NCBI GenBank assembly: GCA_030425805.1
Contig: JAUHZC010000002.1
Span: 84,448-148,447, forward strand
Direction: 5' to 3'
Length of the DNA: 64,000 nt
Source: Alphaproteobacteria bacterium
GTDB taxonomy: Bacteria; Pseudomonadota; Alphaproteobacteria; JAUHZC01
Position numbers and translations under genes: made by a program. Shown here in pieces: positions 35,715 through 44,643 of the stretch; within the stretch, counting starts at the first letter, position 1, and each line of letters starts with the position of its first letter. The notes beneath the pieces are model-generated. The model had not been told where the DNA came from and ran no database searches. It was given only the letters and a program-made list of their open reading frames with translations.

Positions 35715-37441
35715 GCTCTTTCTCTAAAAGCCGCAGGCACATGACTCATGACATCTATTTTAAAGTCTTCTGCATTTTGTAGAAGACGCCCCAAAACTTC
35801 AAAATCTGAAAACTCCCCTCTAGGATCAACGAACCCTCGAAAATTTGAAAAAAGCCTTGTTTCGTCAAACCTCACCAAAGGTACTTTTACTGTATCTTCT
35901 TGCCGCCAATCTGGCCCGTGCCTCAATTGATATTTTACGTCAACAACATAAATACCCTGCTCTTCGCCAGTTTCTACCGAGAGAAGTTCAGTCCTAAATT
36001 CTCTTGCAAATCTTAAATCTCCCCTACTTACGAATAGAGGGCTCGCTCTTGCTACTGCCAGAGCAAGTTCAGCTTCTGTTTCAATCAGACCCACCTGAAA
36101 TTTTAGAGTTTGAAGACCAATATATCCTTTGTAAAACTTTTCTGCAAAACTTCCCAAAGCTGCCTTTAGGTATCCCTCGGTTAGAAGACGCAACCGATCT
36201 TCATCAGATGCATCAACAGCTCCCTCCCAAAACCTTGTTCTTCCCCCCAACTCAAAGTTGTATTCATGCCACAACCAAAAAGAAAGGTTTAACCCCCTCT
36301 CAATGCGCTGCCTTTCCTCTGCAGAGGTTGTCATTGAACCCATCTGCCAATACCGAGATAAAACATAATGTTGGATTACAGACTGAAGCCCCACTGGCAA
36401 CCTCCCAACTCCTATAAGGAGGCGTTCTCGCTCTAAAGCATGCAAACCCTGTGACTCAGCATAGACAGTAGACCATAATGAGAGGGGAAAATGATTTCCA
36501 GAAATCAAACTTGCCATTTCATGCAAAACATCGTGGAGATAAAAACCCACTGCATCTCCCCTAATATTATCATACGGAATATCCTTTGGCGTCATGGGAA
36601 CAACCGCAGGAGCTGCACCCATAAATCCCATTTCCATAAGCGTCAGGACTCCCGCTTCCACACGATGTCTTGGGTGAGGAAAAGGCCAATCAAAAGATGG
36701 TGTTTCCCAAGGGAATCTTTCAACCCCCTCAAAAAGAGTGCTCCGCCCCTCAGGCACGGGAAATTTCTGACCTGTAACATCAGTTCCAGTTTTTGCGAGA
36801 GGAAGGTTATTCCAAGCTATAAATCCATAGGCCTCATCTGTCATATCTCCAAAGGTTCCAGCACATAAGAGAGCTACCTGATAAAGCTCTTTCCTTGTGA
36901 GAGATTTTTTTCCCTCAAGAAATTTCTGAGCTTTCCCTAATCGATCGTAATATGGCACACGTCCATAAAAACGGATGTATTCTTCTACAGCAGCAACAAG
37001 ACGCCTTGCATTCCAGTAGTAAGCATAAGGAATCCTGTGACGCTGTCCATTTGCAAACGCTCTTGCTGTTGGCTCTACAGTCTTAATCTCTGGCCATTGA
37101 TTGAAGTTCCGCTCCTGACCCGCTGTGGTACATTGGGGACTCACACCGTAGCCAAGTCGGTCTCGACCAAGCTGCACAATAGGATCTCTAACACCTTCAA
37201 ACCATTGCTGCCGCAACTTCCCTAGTCCATCAGGACGCTCTAAAAACCCTTGAAACAGGTGAGGTGGAATTTGCATTCCGGGGCCAGCCCCAGTTGAAAA
37301 ACAAGCAGCAGCCTCTGCTTTTGAGACTGCTGCCCGAGCACGAATAGCAGCACGTCGAACACACGCCCCCTCTAGATCTGCGAAAGAAAAACATAGAACA
37401 AAAACAGCAAAAATTTTTCTTCTAAAGATAACAATCCTCAA
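35711..37441 (-). CDS. Large exported protein of unknown function
   Basis: Protein of 576 residues with a signal peptide (about 1-26, ending LEGA). Most of the protein looks globular and mixed helix/strand, rich in aromatic residues. A short block FYLHDVLHEMASLISGNH (about 303-320) has the spacing H-x3-HE, which recalls but does not match the HExxH zinc-protease motif. Other parts include YAYYWNARRLVAAVEEYIRF and WSTVYAESQGLHALERERLL. No family is recognised. The gene is monocistronic, convergent with the DUF192 gene and preceded by a 287-bp gap. Confidence 0.7.
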   Translation of the reverse strand: MRIVIFRRKIFAVFVLCFSFADLEGACVRRAAIRARAAVSKAEAAACFSTGAGPGMQIPPHLFQGFLERPDGLGKLRQQWFEGVRDPIVQLGRDRLGYGVSPQCTTAGQERNFNQWPEIKTVEPTARAFANGQRHRIPYAYYWNARRLVAAVEEYIRFYGRVPYYDRLGKAQKFLEGKKSLTRKELYQVALLCAGTFGDMTDEAYGFIAWNNLPLAKTGTDVTGQKFPVPEGRSTLFEGVERFPWETPSFDWPFPHPRHRVEAGVLTLMEMGFMGAAPAVVPMTPKDIPYDNIRGDAVGFYLHDVLHEMASLISGNHFPLSLWSTVYAESQGLHALERERLLIGVGRLPVGLQSVIQHYVLSRYWQMGSMTTSAEERQRIERGLNLSFWLWHEYNFELGGRTRFWEGAVDASDEDRLRLLTEGYLKAALGSFAEKFYKGYIGLQTLKFQVGLIETEAELALAVARASPLFVSRGDLRFAREFRTELLSVETGEEQGIYVVDVKYQLRHGPDWRQEDTVKVPLVRFDETRLFSNFRGFVDPRGEFSDFEVLGRLLQNAEDFKIDVMSHVPAAFRERA

Positions 37442-37576
37442 TTCTGATTCTTTTTTATGGGTTTTATATTTTTTTTATTTCTGGTTCAAGCATTATGGAT
37501 AATTAAAAAATCACTTTGGGGACAAGATCAAGTACAGAACGATGGTAGCGTTATCATTACGAAGAGCGCCCAAACA

Positions 37577-37620
37577 TCCTATGGATCGCCACAGGCCTTC
37601 GGCCTTTGCAGAGTTGATGA
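37577..37620. repeat. Degenerate relative of the 38-bp dispersed repeat
   Basis: The stretch starts ATCCTATGGATCGCCAC as in the 38-bp element at 32042, then continues with a variant inverted pair AGGCCTTCGGCCT and a degenerate end near GTTGATGA. It lies in the 287-bp gap before ampG, the rest of which shows no gene. A 72-codon frame across this gap is made of repeat sequence and is not annotated. Confidence 0.65.
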
Positions 37621-37694
37621 CTGGAGGAGAGGAAGGCTCGTCGATGAGTTTGAAGAAGGTCATGCGATGAGTTAAAATCAAAAATCAGCTTTTT

Positions 37695-37722
37695 TTGTAA
37701 AATTTATAGCTTCTGTTATAAT
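37695..37722 (+). promoter_or_regulatory. Promoter of ampG-like gene, probably leaderless
   Basis: TTGTAA (37695-37700) and a perfect TATAAT (37717-37722) are spaced by 16 bp. The ATG of the permease begins 7 bp after the -10 box, right where transcription should start, and there is no ribosome site between. Confidence 0.6.
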
Positions 37723-37728
37723 CAGCCG

Positions 37729-39042
37729 ATGAGTCAGATTTTTACAGCATTGCGAGACCCTCGGGTTCTCTCAGTTGGGATCCTGGGGTTTGCCAGTGGT
37801 CTCCCTTTTATGCTGACATTATCTACACTCACTTTCTGGTTGTTTGAGGCTGGAATTTCAAAGACCAGTATTGGGCTTTTTGCCTCAGTCACCCTTCCCT
37901 ATTCCCTCAAGTTTCTCTGGGCTCCCGTCATTGACCAGGTCAAAATCCCTATTCTTGGAAAAGGCCTTGGTCACCGCCGTAGCTGGCTCGTCTGCACCCA
38001 AATCCTCCTCATCATTGCTCTTGTCAATTTGGGTTATACGAATCCAGCCCAGCACCTTTCTCTCACCGCGTTCTGGGCTTTTTGTGTTGCGTTTCTCTCA
38101 GCAACCCAAGACGTAATTTACGAAGCTTACCGTGTTGAGATTCTCAAGGGGCGCATGCAGGGTTACGCCATTGCAGCTTCTGTTCTGGGATATCGCGTAG
38201 GACTCTGGGTTTCAGGCGCAGGAGCCCTTTACCTTGCTGCCTCTTTTTCTTGGACCACAGCCTACGGCTTCATGGCATTCGGCATGGTCATTGGCGTCAT
38301 TGCCACCCTCTTTAGTCCAGATTCAGAATCAACCCGCTCCCCCTCAATAGCTGCGCCCTTTACCCTTGATCGGAGCAAACTCAATTTCCGGCGCCTCGCC
38401 AGAGCTCTCCTCAATCTTGTCCGGCAAGAAGACCTAGTTTTCCTTCTCTTCTTTATCTTCTTCTTCAAAGTTGGGGACACCGTCTTAAATGTTATGACGC
38501 CTTGTTTCCTGAGTGAACTTGGTTATACCAAGATTGAAATCGCCCACGTTGCCAAGACCTTTGGAATCGGTACTATGATTTTAGGGGGGATCTTGGGGGG
38601 CTATTTACTTGCCCGCTACTCCCTCGCTTGGGTTGTGGTGCGCACTTGTCTTGCCATGTCATTTGCAAGCCTCATGTATGTTTCCCTCTCTATGGTTGGA
38701 AAAAATATTCCCTTCCTTTTTCTCACCATGGGTATCGAGAATTTTGCCTGTGGTCTCTCCCAAGCTACCCTTATTGCCTATTTCACCTCCCGCTGCCAGG
38801 GCTCTTATACGGCCACTCACTACGCCTTTATTTCTTCCTTGGGGTCCTTTTGCCGGGTTTGCCTGTCTGCGATTGCAGGCTGGGGAGCAGACCAACTCCC
38901 CTGGGAAAGCTTTTATGCCATTACAGGTGTCATCTCTCTCCTCACCGCCTTTTTTGTCCTCTCCTCAAAGGAACACTTCCTTTCCTTTGCGAAAGACCCC
39001 CAAGATGATGCCATATCACTGCGACCCCGGGAAATTTCGTAG
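37729..39042 (+). CDS. ampG: AmpG-like MFS permease (muropeptide import)
   Basis: Protein of 437 residues with about 12 membrane segments. The start LRDPRVLSVGILGFASGLPF followed by LSTLTFWLFEAGIS and KFLWAPVIDQV is the AmpG signature. The loop after TM4 reads LSATQDVIYEAYRVEIL, matching the conserved AxQDIAxDAYRxE block with changes. AmpG takes up anhydromuropeptides released during wall turnover and links to beta-lactamase induction in some species. The long cytoplasmic loop (about 200-225) is typical. The gene has its own promoter and is followed by tRNA-Pro. An alternative substrate cannot be excluded in a host-associated organism. Confidence 0.87.
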   Translation: MSQIFTALRDPRVLSVGILGFASGLPFMLTLSTLTFWLFEAGISKTSIGLFASVTLPYSLKFLWAPVIDQVKIPILGKGLGHRRSWLVCTQILLIIALVNLGYTNPAQHLSLTAFWAFCVAFLSATQDVIYEAYRVEILKGRMQGYAIAASVLGYRVGLWVSGAGALYLAASFSWTTAYGFMAFGMVIGVIATLFSPDSESTRSPSIAAPFTLDRSKLNFRRLARALLNLVRQEDLVFLLFFIFFFKVGDTVLNVMTPCFLSELGYTKIEIAHVAKTFGIGTMILGGILGGYLLARYSLAWVVVRTCLAMSFASLMYVSLSMVGKNIPFLFLTMGIENFACGLSQATLIAYFTSRCQGSYTATHYAFISSLGSFCRVCLSAIAGWGADQLPWESFYAITGVISLLTAFFVLSSKEHFLSFAKDPQDDAISLRPREIS

Positions 39043-39050
39043 ATTTTTTC

Positions 39051-39079
39051 TGGACAAGCTCGCGAGAAACGACTAAAAA
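39051..39079 (+). promoter_or_regulatory. Likely promoter of tRNA-Pro
   Basis: TGGACA (39051-39056) and TAAAAA (39074-39079) are 17 bp apart, and the -10 box ends 12 bp before the mature tRNA. This geometry equals that at tRNA-Met, which supports the call. Confidence 0.5.
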
Positions 39080-39091
39080 GAATTACGGTTT

Positions 39092-39168
39092 CGGGGCGTA
39101 GCGCAGCCTGGTAGCGCATCTGCTTTGGGAGCAGAGGGCCGGGGGTTCAAATCCCTCCGCCCCGACCA
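39092..39168 (+). tRNA. tRNA-Pro (anticodon TGG), with encoded CCA
   Basis: The gene runs from CGGGGCGTAGCGCAGCC to CCGCCCCGACCA, 77 nt. The acceptor stem pairs CGGGGCG with CGCCCCG, discriminator A. The anticodon arm CTGCTTTGGGAGCAG gives TGG. The T arm has GGGGTTCAAATCCC. The fold is complete. Confidence 0.97.
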
Positions 39169-39232
39169 TTTCCTTTTTTAATATTGAATCTCTGATTAAA
39201 TAGGGTTATCCATAAGAAACTTTTGGATAATT

Positions 39233-39718
39233 ATGAAAAATCTTCTTTTTATTTTGTGTGTTTTGCTTTCCTTTGATGTCTGTCATGGCGCCACAGCAGG
39301 AGCTATAGATAGCGGAAGTAGAGACCCATCTCCTACGCAAACCTCATGGTCTTGTTGGAATCCGTTTAGTTGCTGTTGCTCAAGGGCAGCACCTGGAGGC
39401 AGAGAAGAACCTGAAGACGCAGAAGATGCTCTTCGAGAAGATCGTGATAATCAAAAAGCAGCTGCAGCTTGTTGTGCATGTAGCCTTGGTTGCCTTGTTT
39501 GCGCCGGTTGCGCAATGCGGGGATCACCTGATGTTTCTCTAACAGCTCTCATCACTGCTGGTGCTGATGCTGGGGCAGGTTCATTTTTCCTCATTAGCAA
39601 TGGAATACGAAGTATGCATTGTATTGGTGCAAAAACTGTTGCGCGAACGCTAGTTGTTAGCGCATTCTTGGCTGGTTTCATAAACATGTGGCCTTTTGTT
39701 ACTTATTTCAGAGGCTAA
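39233..39718 (+). CDS. Cysteine-rich exported or membrane protein of unknown function
   Basis: Protein of 161 residues. Residues 1-19 are a signal peptide (ending VCHG). Two Cys clusters follow: SWSCWNPFSCCCSR (about 39-52) and AACCACSLGCLVCAGCAM (about 77-94), joined by an acidic linker. The rest is hydrophobic, with possible membrane segments near 103-123 and 138-157. Clustered Cys could bind metal, form disulfides or carry acyl groups; none can be proven. The gene sits alone between two tRNA genes, a common landing site for acquired DNA, and has no recognised family. Confidence 0.65.
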   Translation: MKNLLFILCVLLSFDVCHGATAGAIDSGSRDPSPTQTSWSCWNPFSCCCSRAAPGGREEPEDAEDALREDRDNQKAAAACCACSLGCLVCAGCAMRGSPDVSLTALITAGADAGAGSFFLISNGIRSMHCIGAKTVARTLVVSAFLAGFINMWPFVTYFRG

Positions 39719-39748
39719 AAAACACCTTCCTGGGTAGAACAATTCCCG

Positions 39749-39778
39749 TTGACAAAAGGGCGTCAAAACTCTTATAAA
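39749..39778 (+). promoter_or_regulatory. Strong sigma-70 promoter of tRNA-Met
   Basis: A consensus TTGACA (39749-39754) and TATAAA (39773-39778) are separated by 18 bp. The -10 box ends 12 bp before the tRNA. This is the closest match to the housekeeping consensus in the window. Confidence 0.8.
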
Positions 39779-39790
39779 CAATCATTCCCT

Positions 39791-39867
39791 GGCGGGGTAG
39801 CTCAGCTGGTTAGAGCATCGGAATCATAATCCGAGTGTCGGGGGTTCGAGTCCCTCCCCCGCTACCA
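39791..39867 (+). tRNA. tRNA-Met (anticodon CAT, elongator type), with encoded CCA
   Basis: The gene runs from GGCGGGGTAGCTCAGC to CCCCCGCTACCA, 77 nt. The anticodon arm TCGGAATCATAATCCGA gives CAT. The D arm CTCAGCTGGTTAGAGC and T arm GGGGGTTCGAGTCCC are standard. Position 1-72 is a G-U pair. The anticodon stem lacks the three G-C pairs of initiator tRNA, and the sequence resembles alphaproteobacterial elongator tRNA-Met. A lysidine-modified tRNA-Ile is the less likely alternative. Confidence 0.93.
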
Positions 39868-39946
39868 GTTTCATGGCACCCCTTATATGTGTCATAATTG
39901 CAACATTTCTCTTCCCTTTTTCTCAATTTTCGGTATAGTTCCCTTT

Positions 39947-40963
39947 ATGACTCAGCCATGTGAACACGCATCCTCTTCTTGGGGGCTCAAAATTGGAAAC
40001 ATCCAAGTGCCTGGAAAGACTTTCCTGGCCCCTATGTCTGGTGTTACAGATATGCCATTTCGCCGAACCTGCAAGCGATTTGGCACCCCTATGGTCATCT
40101 CTGAGATGATTGCGAGTCAGGGGATGATTCGCCAAGTCCGCCAGGCTATGATCAAAGCCAAAAAACATCCTGAAGAGGAACCTGTTGCCACACAACTTGC
40201 GGGCTGCTGTCCGGAAGCCATAGCTGAAGCAGCAAAGCTCAACGAAGATCTTGGTGCACGTATTATTGATATCAATATGGGATGCCCTGCTAAGAAAGTT
40301 GTGGGAGGTTGGGCTGGTTCAGCTTTGATGAAAGATGAATCCCTCGCTGGAAAAATCCTTGAGAGAACGGTTAAGGCTGTTTCCGTTCCTGTGACGTTAA
40401 AGATGCGCACGGGTTGGGATTCTGATAATCGGAATGCACCGAGCCTTGCAAAAATTGCTGAAGAAGCCGGCATTCAAATGATCACCGTCCATGGCCGCAC
40501 CCGTTGCCAAATGTATACAGGCTCTTCTGACTGGTCTTTCGTACGCCAGGTTAAAGAGGCTGTTTCCGTTCCTGTGATTGTGAATGGAGATATTCGTAGC
40601 TGTGAAGACGCTGCCCAGGCCTTAGAAAACTCTGGCGCTGATGGCGTAATGGTGGGCCGTGGGGCTTATGGTAAGCCTTGGCTTCCTGGGCAAGTTGACC
40701 ATTATTTAAGGACAGGAGGCAGGCTCCCCCTTCCTTCCCTTAAGGCTCAAGGAGATGCCCTGCTTGAGCAAATTGAAATGATGTATAATCTTTACGGAAA
40801 AGATGTTGGCGTTCGCATGTCTCGCAAACATATTGGCTGGTACTGCAAAGGCCTGACAGATGCAGCAACTTTCCGAGCTGCCATCAATATGGAGAATTGT
40901 CCGGAAAAAGTTGTTACAATGGTGAATGAATTTTACACGAGTCATGAAGATGTTGCCGCTTAA
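39947..40963 (+). CDS. dusB: tRNA-dihydrouridine synthase B
   Basis: Flavoenzyme of 338 residues from the ATG at 39947, preferred over the upstream ATG at 39887 because it gives the usual N-terminus and leaves the tRNA-Met gene free. It reduces U17-type positions in tRNA D loops. FMN-binding TIM-barrel blocks are [20 protein letters not shown], the catalytic Cys in [35 protein letters not shown], and [20 protein letters not shown]. In most Alphaproteobacteria ntrB-ntrC follow; here ntrY starts inside the end of dusB. Confidence 0.95.
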   Translation: MTQPCEHASSSWGLKIGNIQVPGKTFLAPMSGVTDMPFRRTCKRFGTPMVISEMIASQGMIRQVRQAMIKAKKHPEEEPVATQLAGCCPEAIAEAAKLNEDLGARIIDINMGCPAKKVVGGWAGSALMKDESLAGKILERTVKAVSVPVTLKMRTGWDSDNRNAPSLAKIAEEAGIQMITVHGRTRCQMYTGSSDWSFVRQVKEAVSVPVIVNGDIRSCEDAAQALENSGADGVMVGRGAYGKPWLPGQVDHYLRTGGRLPLPSLKAQGDALLEQIEMMYNLYGKDVGVRMSRKHIGWYCKGLTDAATFRAAINMENCPEKVVTMVNEFYTSHEDVAA

Positions 40964-43199
40964 GCTCGAAAAAAGGCCTAACTTCAGCCATCTGTGGCGG
41001 AGAATTTCGGCTTGGATCCTGCATCCTGGCACATCGCGCCGTTTGGCATGGTCTCTGGTTTTGCTGAGTGTGGGGATGGGCATTCTCACCTATATTGCCT
41101 TTTCCCGACAAGACATCCATGGGTTTCATCCCCGATCTGTGACACTGCTCTTAAACATTGATTTGGGAATTCTTCTTTTTATCTTTCTCGTTATTGCACG
41201 GCGGGTGATCCGCCTTTTTGTCCAGCGTCGGGAAGGAGCCGCAGGTGCAGCCCTCCATAGCCGACTTGTCAGTCTTTTTTCCATCCTTACCATCACCCCT
41301 GCTATTATTATGGGCTTGTTAATGGTCCTTTTTTTCCATGCAGGTGTAGAGTCCTGGTTTGATGATAAAGTTAAAACCGCTCTGAATGGATCCCGCGCTG
41401 TTGCAGATGCTTATTTGAAAGAGCACGAAAAAGTCATCCGGGTTCACACTGATGCGATGGCTCGCTCCATTGAAAAAATCCTTACCATTGCAGAAGCAGA
41501 AATGCGTGAAGAACGTGGAAGTCTCCATAACCCCAGCGAGCTTGGGATTTCCTCTGAAAAGCTTTCCTTCATCGTGAATGACCAAGCACGAGCACGTGGC
41601 CTAAACGAAGCTGTTGTTTTTGATGCAAATGGGATCCTTGCTCGCTCTCAACTTGCCTACGCCCTGGATCTTCACCCTGTCACGCCTGAAGATCTTCAAC
41701 GGGCACGAACAAGCGTTATCCTCTATGTTTCTCCTGAGGGAGATCGGGTCCGCGCCCTCTCTATTGTTGATGAGATTCGAGGAATTTATCTCCTTGTTGG
41801 ACGCCCTTTGGACCCTAAAATTCTCAAGCAAATCTCAACGACAAAAGAAGCGGTGGATGTCTACGCAGAGTTAGAAAAAAATCTTGGTGATCTTTCTATC
41901 CAGCTTTTTTTGATCTTTGGACTGATTACCTTGATGCTCTTGATGGGAGCGATTTTGGTTGGAATTATCTCAGCAAATAAATTAGCTCAACCGATTGGAG
42001 ACCTTATTCACGCCGCTGAGAAAGTCAGTCAAGGAAACCTAAAAACTCGGGTGAGGGTCAGTGAAGACTCAGATGTTGGCAAGCTCAGCCAAACCTTCAA
42101 CACAATGACGGCAAAGCTCGATCAGCAGCAAAAAAATCTTCTCCGTGCAAATGATGTTCTTGATGAGCGCCGCCAATTTATTGAGGCTGTTCTCTCAGGA
42201 GTCTCAACAGGTATTGCCAGCTTGAGCGAAAAAGGACGGATCCGCATGATGAATGCTGCGGGAATGAAAATTTTTGGACTCTCAGAGGCGCCAACAGGAT
42301 TTATTCATACCCTTTTTTCCAAGTATCATTGCCATCTTTTTGAAGAAGGATTCCCCCCAACACCCTTCCAAACTCAAATCAAAGTTTTTGTTAAGGGGCA
42401 AGAACGTCAGCTCATCCTCCAACTTTCTGCCGAATCAGAGACTAAGAATTTTGGTTATGTGATGACATTTGAAGACATTACAAGTCTTCTCCAGGTGCAG
42501 CGTCAGGCTGCCTGGTCTGATGTTGCCCGGCGTGTTGCCCATGAAATTAAAAATCCCCTGACCCCTATTCAGCTTGCGACAGAAAGATTGCGCAAGCGGA
42601 TTGGCAAGGACCTGCCCGAGGACGAGCAAAAAGTCCTCGAAAAGTGCCTACAGACCATTGGACGCCAAGTGACCCACATGGGAAATATTGTGAGAGAATT
42701 TTCTCACTTTGCACGCTTGCCACAACCAACACTCAAAGACATAGACCTTGTTAAACTCATTCAAAATCATATGGATGAGACAATTTTGCCGTCTTTCAAA
42801 GACATTACTTTCACTTTCTCTGGTGCTCAAACACTCCCCCTCTCTGTTGATCCAGAGCAAGTTGTGCAAATTCTAGATAACCTCATCCAAAACAGCCGTG
42901 ATGCCATGGAGGAATCAGAAACAGCAGAAAAAGCGATTCGCATTTCCTTAGAACAAAAGAATAACTATGCTGTTCTCACCCTCCAAGACAATGGTCCTGG
43001 ATTTCCTCCTGACCATATCCACCAGCTCACTGAGCCCTATATCACCCATAAGGAAAAAGGCACTGGCCTTGGTCTTGCGATTGTGCGTAAAATTGTAGAA
43101 GACCATAAGGGAAGAATTTTGCTTTCCAATACGGACCAGGGAGCCCAAACACGCATCGAATTTCCCTTGCCTCTTAAAAAAGGATCAGAAGCAGCATGA
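40926..43199 (+). CDS. ntrY: Nitrogen/redox sensor histidine kinase NtrY
   Basis: Protein of up to 757 residues. In-frame starts at 40926, 40944 and 40950 all overlap dusB. The N-terminus has three or four membrane segments (about 40-150) and a periplasmic region to about 325, followed by another membrane segment. A HAMP domain ([20 protein letters not shown]), a PAS-like region (about 420-520) and the dimerisation domain with His in [20 protein letters not shown] follow. The ATPase part ends with [10 protein letters not shown] and [13 protein letters not shown]. Its partner NtrX overlaps by 4 bp. In related bacteria NtrYX controls nitrogen and low-oxygen responses. Confidence 0.95.
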   Translation: MNFTRVMKMLPLKLEKRPNFSHLWRRISAWILHPGTSRRLAWSLVLLSVGMGILTYIAFSRQDIHGFHPRSVTLLLNIDLGILLFIFLVIARRVIRLFVQRREGAAGAALHSRLVSLFSILTITPAIIMGLLMVLFFHAGVESWFDDKVKTALNGSRAVADAYLKEHEKVIRVHTDAMARSIEKILTIAEAEMREERGSLHNPSELGISSEKLSFIVNDQARARGLNEAVVFDANGILARSQLAYALDLHPVTPEDLQRARTSVILYVSPEGDRVRALSIVDEIRGIYLLVGRPLDPKILKQISTTKEAVDVYAELEKNLGDLSIQLFLIFGLITLMLLMGAILVGIISANKLAQPIGDLIHAAEKVSQGNLKTRVRVSEDSDVGKLSQTFNTMTAKLDQQQKNLLRANDVLDERRQFIEAVLSGVSTGIASLSEKGRIRMMNAAGMKIFGLSEAPTGFIHTLFSKYHCHLFEEGFPPTPFQTQIKVFVKGQERQLILQLSAESETKNFGYVMTFEDITSLLQVQRQAAWSDVARRVAHEIKNPLTPIQLATERLRKRIGKDLPEDEQKVLEKCLQTIGRQVTHMGNIVREFSHFARLPQPTLKDIDLVKLIQNHMDETILPSFKDITFTFSGAQTLPLSVDPEQVVQILDNLIQNSRDAMEESETAEKAIRISLEQKNNYAVLTLQDNGPGFPPDHIHQLTEPYITHKEKGTGLGLAIVRKIVEDHKGRILLSNTDQGAQTRIEFPLPLKKGSEAA

Positions 43200-44641
43200 C
43201 CCAGATAAAATCAGATCGTGAAATTCTAATTGTAGATGATGAAAAAGACATTCTGGAATTATTGCAAGATGTCTTTGAAGATGAAGGTTTTCTTGTGCGC
43301 ACAGCTCTCTCTGGTGCTGAAGCCATCGAAGAAATTTCGAAATCCCAGCCTTCTCTCTTGCTACAAGACATCTGGCTGAAAGACCCCCAATTTGACGGCC
43401 TGAAAGTTCTTGAGACTGTTAAACAGTCCCACCCCCATCTTCCCGTCATTATGATGAGTGGCCATGGAACTGTAGAAACAGCTGTCCGTGCAACACGCAT
43501 GGGGGCTTATGACTTTGTGGAGAAGCCCTTCAAGGCAGATAAGTTGATGGTCATTGTCAATCGCGCTTTGGAAACCTCTTCCCTTTCCCGACAGCTAGCT
43601 GAATCAACGGCACCTTCCCCTTATCAGCACATCTCTGAATTGGTTGGCCATAGCCCTGCTATTGAAAAACTGCGCCAGGCTGTTGAGCGAATTTCAGAAA
43701 CCAACAGTCGTGTTCTCATTACAGGAGAAGCGGGAAGCGGGAAAGAAGCCCTAGCCCGCCTTGTTCACCGCAATTCTCCTCGGGCACAAGGACCCTTTAT
43801 CTCTCTAAATTGCAATTTAGTTTCCCCTGAAACTTTTGAGGCAACTTTGTTTGGTAAAGAAAATGAAGAGGGGCAAGTCCTCCAAGTGGGTCAACTTGAG
43901 ATGGCAAGCCGTGGAACCCTTCTGCTTAATGAAGTCCTTGAAATGCCTTTGTCTGTGCAATCAAAATTGGCCCGCGCCCTCCACCTGATGAGTTTCCAGC
44001 GTGTCAATGGCCAGCGCTCCGTTCAAGTCAATGTTAGGGTTATTGCAACGACGATGCGGGATCCTCAAGAAGCCCTTTCAGAGAAAACATTCAGCGAAGA
44101 CTTATATTACAGGCTCAACGTTGTCCCCCTTCATATGCCTTGCCTTACAGATAGAGCTGAAGATATTCTTCCTCTATTTGCTGATATGATGAGTCATTTG
44201 TCTTTCTACCATCAGCGTATCCCATGTCGCCTTTCAGAAGAGGCCCAGAAGATCTTGATGAAAGCTAAGTGGCCTGGCAACCTTCGCCAGCTTCGAAATT
44301 TCGTCGAGTGGGTCGTCATTATGTACGGCAATGATAAAACCGAAACAATCCTGGGACCTGAGCAGTTGAGCAGTCCTATGCTCCAAAGCCCTCGGCCTTT
44401 TGAACTCCCCTCCTCTGCACATGCTGAAGACTCTCCTGTTTCAGAAGAAGGAGCTGGTGTCTCAAGCAATGTGTTTGAACTTCCCCTCAAAAATGCTCGG
44501 GAGGTTTTCGAGCGTGAGTACCTTGTGGCTCAAGTAGAGCGATTTGGGGGAAACATTTCCAAAACAGCTGAGTTCGTTGGAATGGAGCGATCAGCCCTCC
44601 ACAGAAAGCTCAAATCTCTTGATGTGAAGCGGGCAGGTTAA
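43196..44641 (+). CDS. ntrX: Response regulator NtrX lacking the GAFTGA loop
   Basis: Protein of 481 residues. The receiver has DDE (14-16) and phospho-acceptor Asp58 in LLQDIWLKD. The AAA+ domain has Walker A GEAGSGKE (177-184) and a Walker B TLLLNE (241-246) with Asn in place of the usual Asp. The region where sigma-54 activators carry GAFTGA reads LFGKENEEGQVLQVGQLEMA, so the sigma-54 contact loop is missing. The C-terminal Fis-type helix-turn-helix (FGGNISKTAEFVGMERSALH) is intact. It likely acts as a DNA-binding regulator of sigma-70 promoters. It is coupled to ntrY and lies 2 bp before trkA. Confidence 0.95.
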   Translation: MTQIKSDREILIVDDEKDILELLQDVFEDEGFLVRTALSGAEAIEEISKSQPSLLLQDIWLKDPQFDGLKVLETVKQSHPHLPVIMMSGHGTVETAVRATRMGAYDFVEKPFKADKLMVIVNRALETSSLSRQLAESTAPSPYQHISELVGHSPAIEKLRQAVERISETNSRVLITGEAGSGKEALARLVHRNSPRAQGPFISLNCNLVSPETFEATLFGKENEEGQVLQVGQLEMASRGTLLLNEVLEMPLSVQSKLARALHLMSFQRVNGQRSVQVNVRVIATTMRDPQEALSEKTFSEDLYYRLNVVPLHMPCLTDRAEDILPLFADMMSHLSFYHQRIPCRLSEEAQKILMKAKWPGNLRQLRNFVEWVVIMYGNDKTETILGPEQLSSPMLQSPRPFELPSSAHAEDSPVSEEGAGVSSNVFELPLKNAREVFEREYLVAQVERFGGNISKTAEFVGMERSALHRKLKSLDVKRAG

Positions 44642-44643
44642 TC

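Noticed and set aside
37457..37675. A 72-codon frame with a hydrophobic start before ampG
   Set aside because: Its second half is the degenerate dispersed repeat and it ends just before the ampG promoter; no homologous look and no ribosome site.
37729..39042. Nucleotide (ATP/ADP) exchanger, as in obligate intracellular bacteria
   Set aside because: The N-terminal and TM4-loop motifs fit AmpG and not the Tlc nucleotide transporters.
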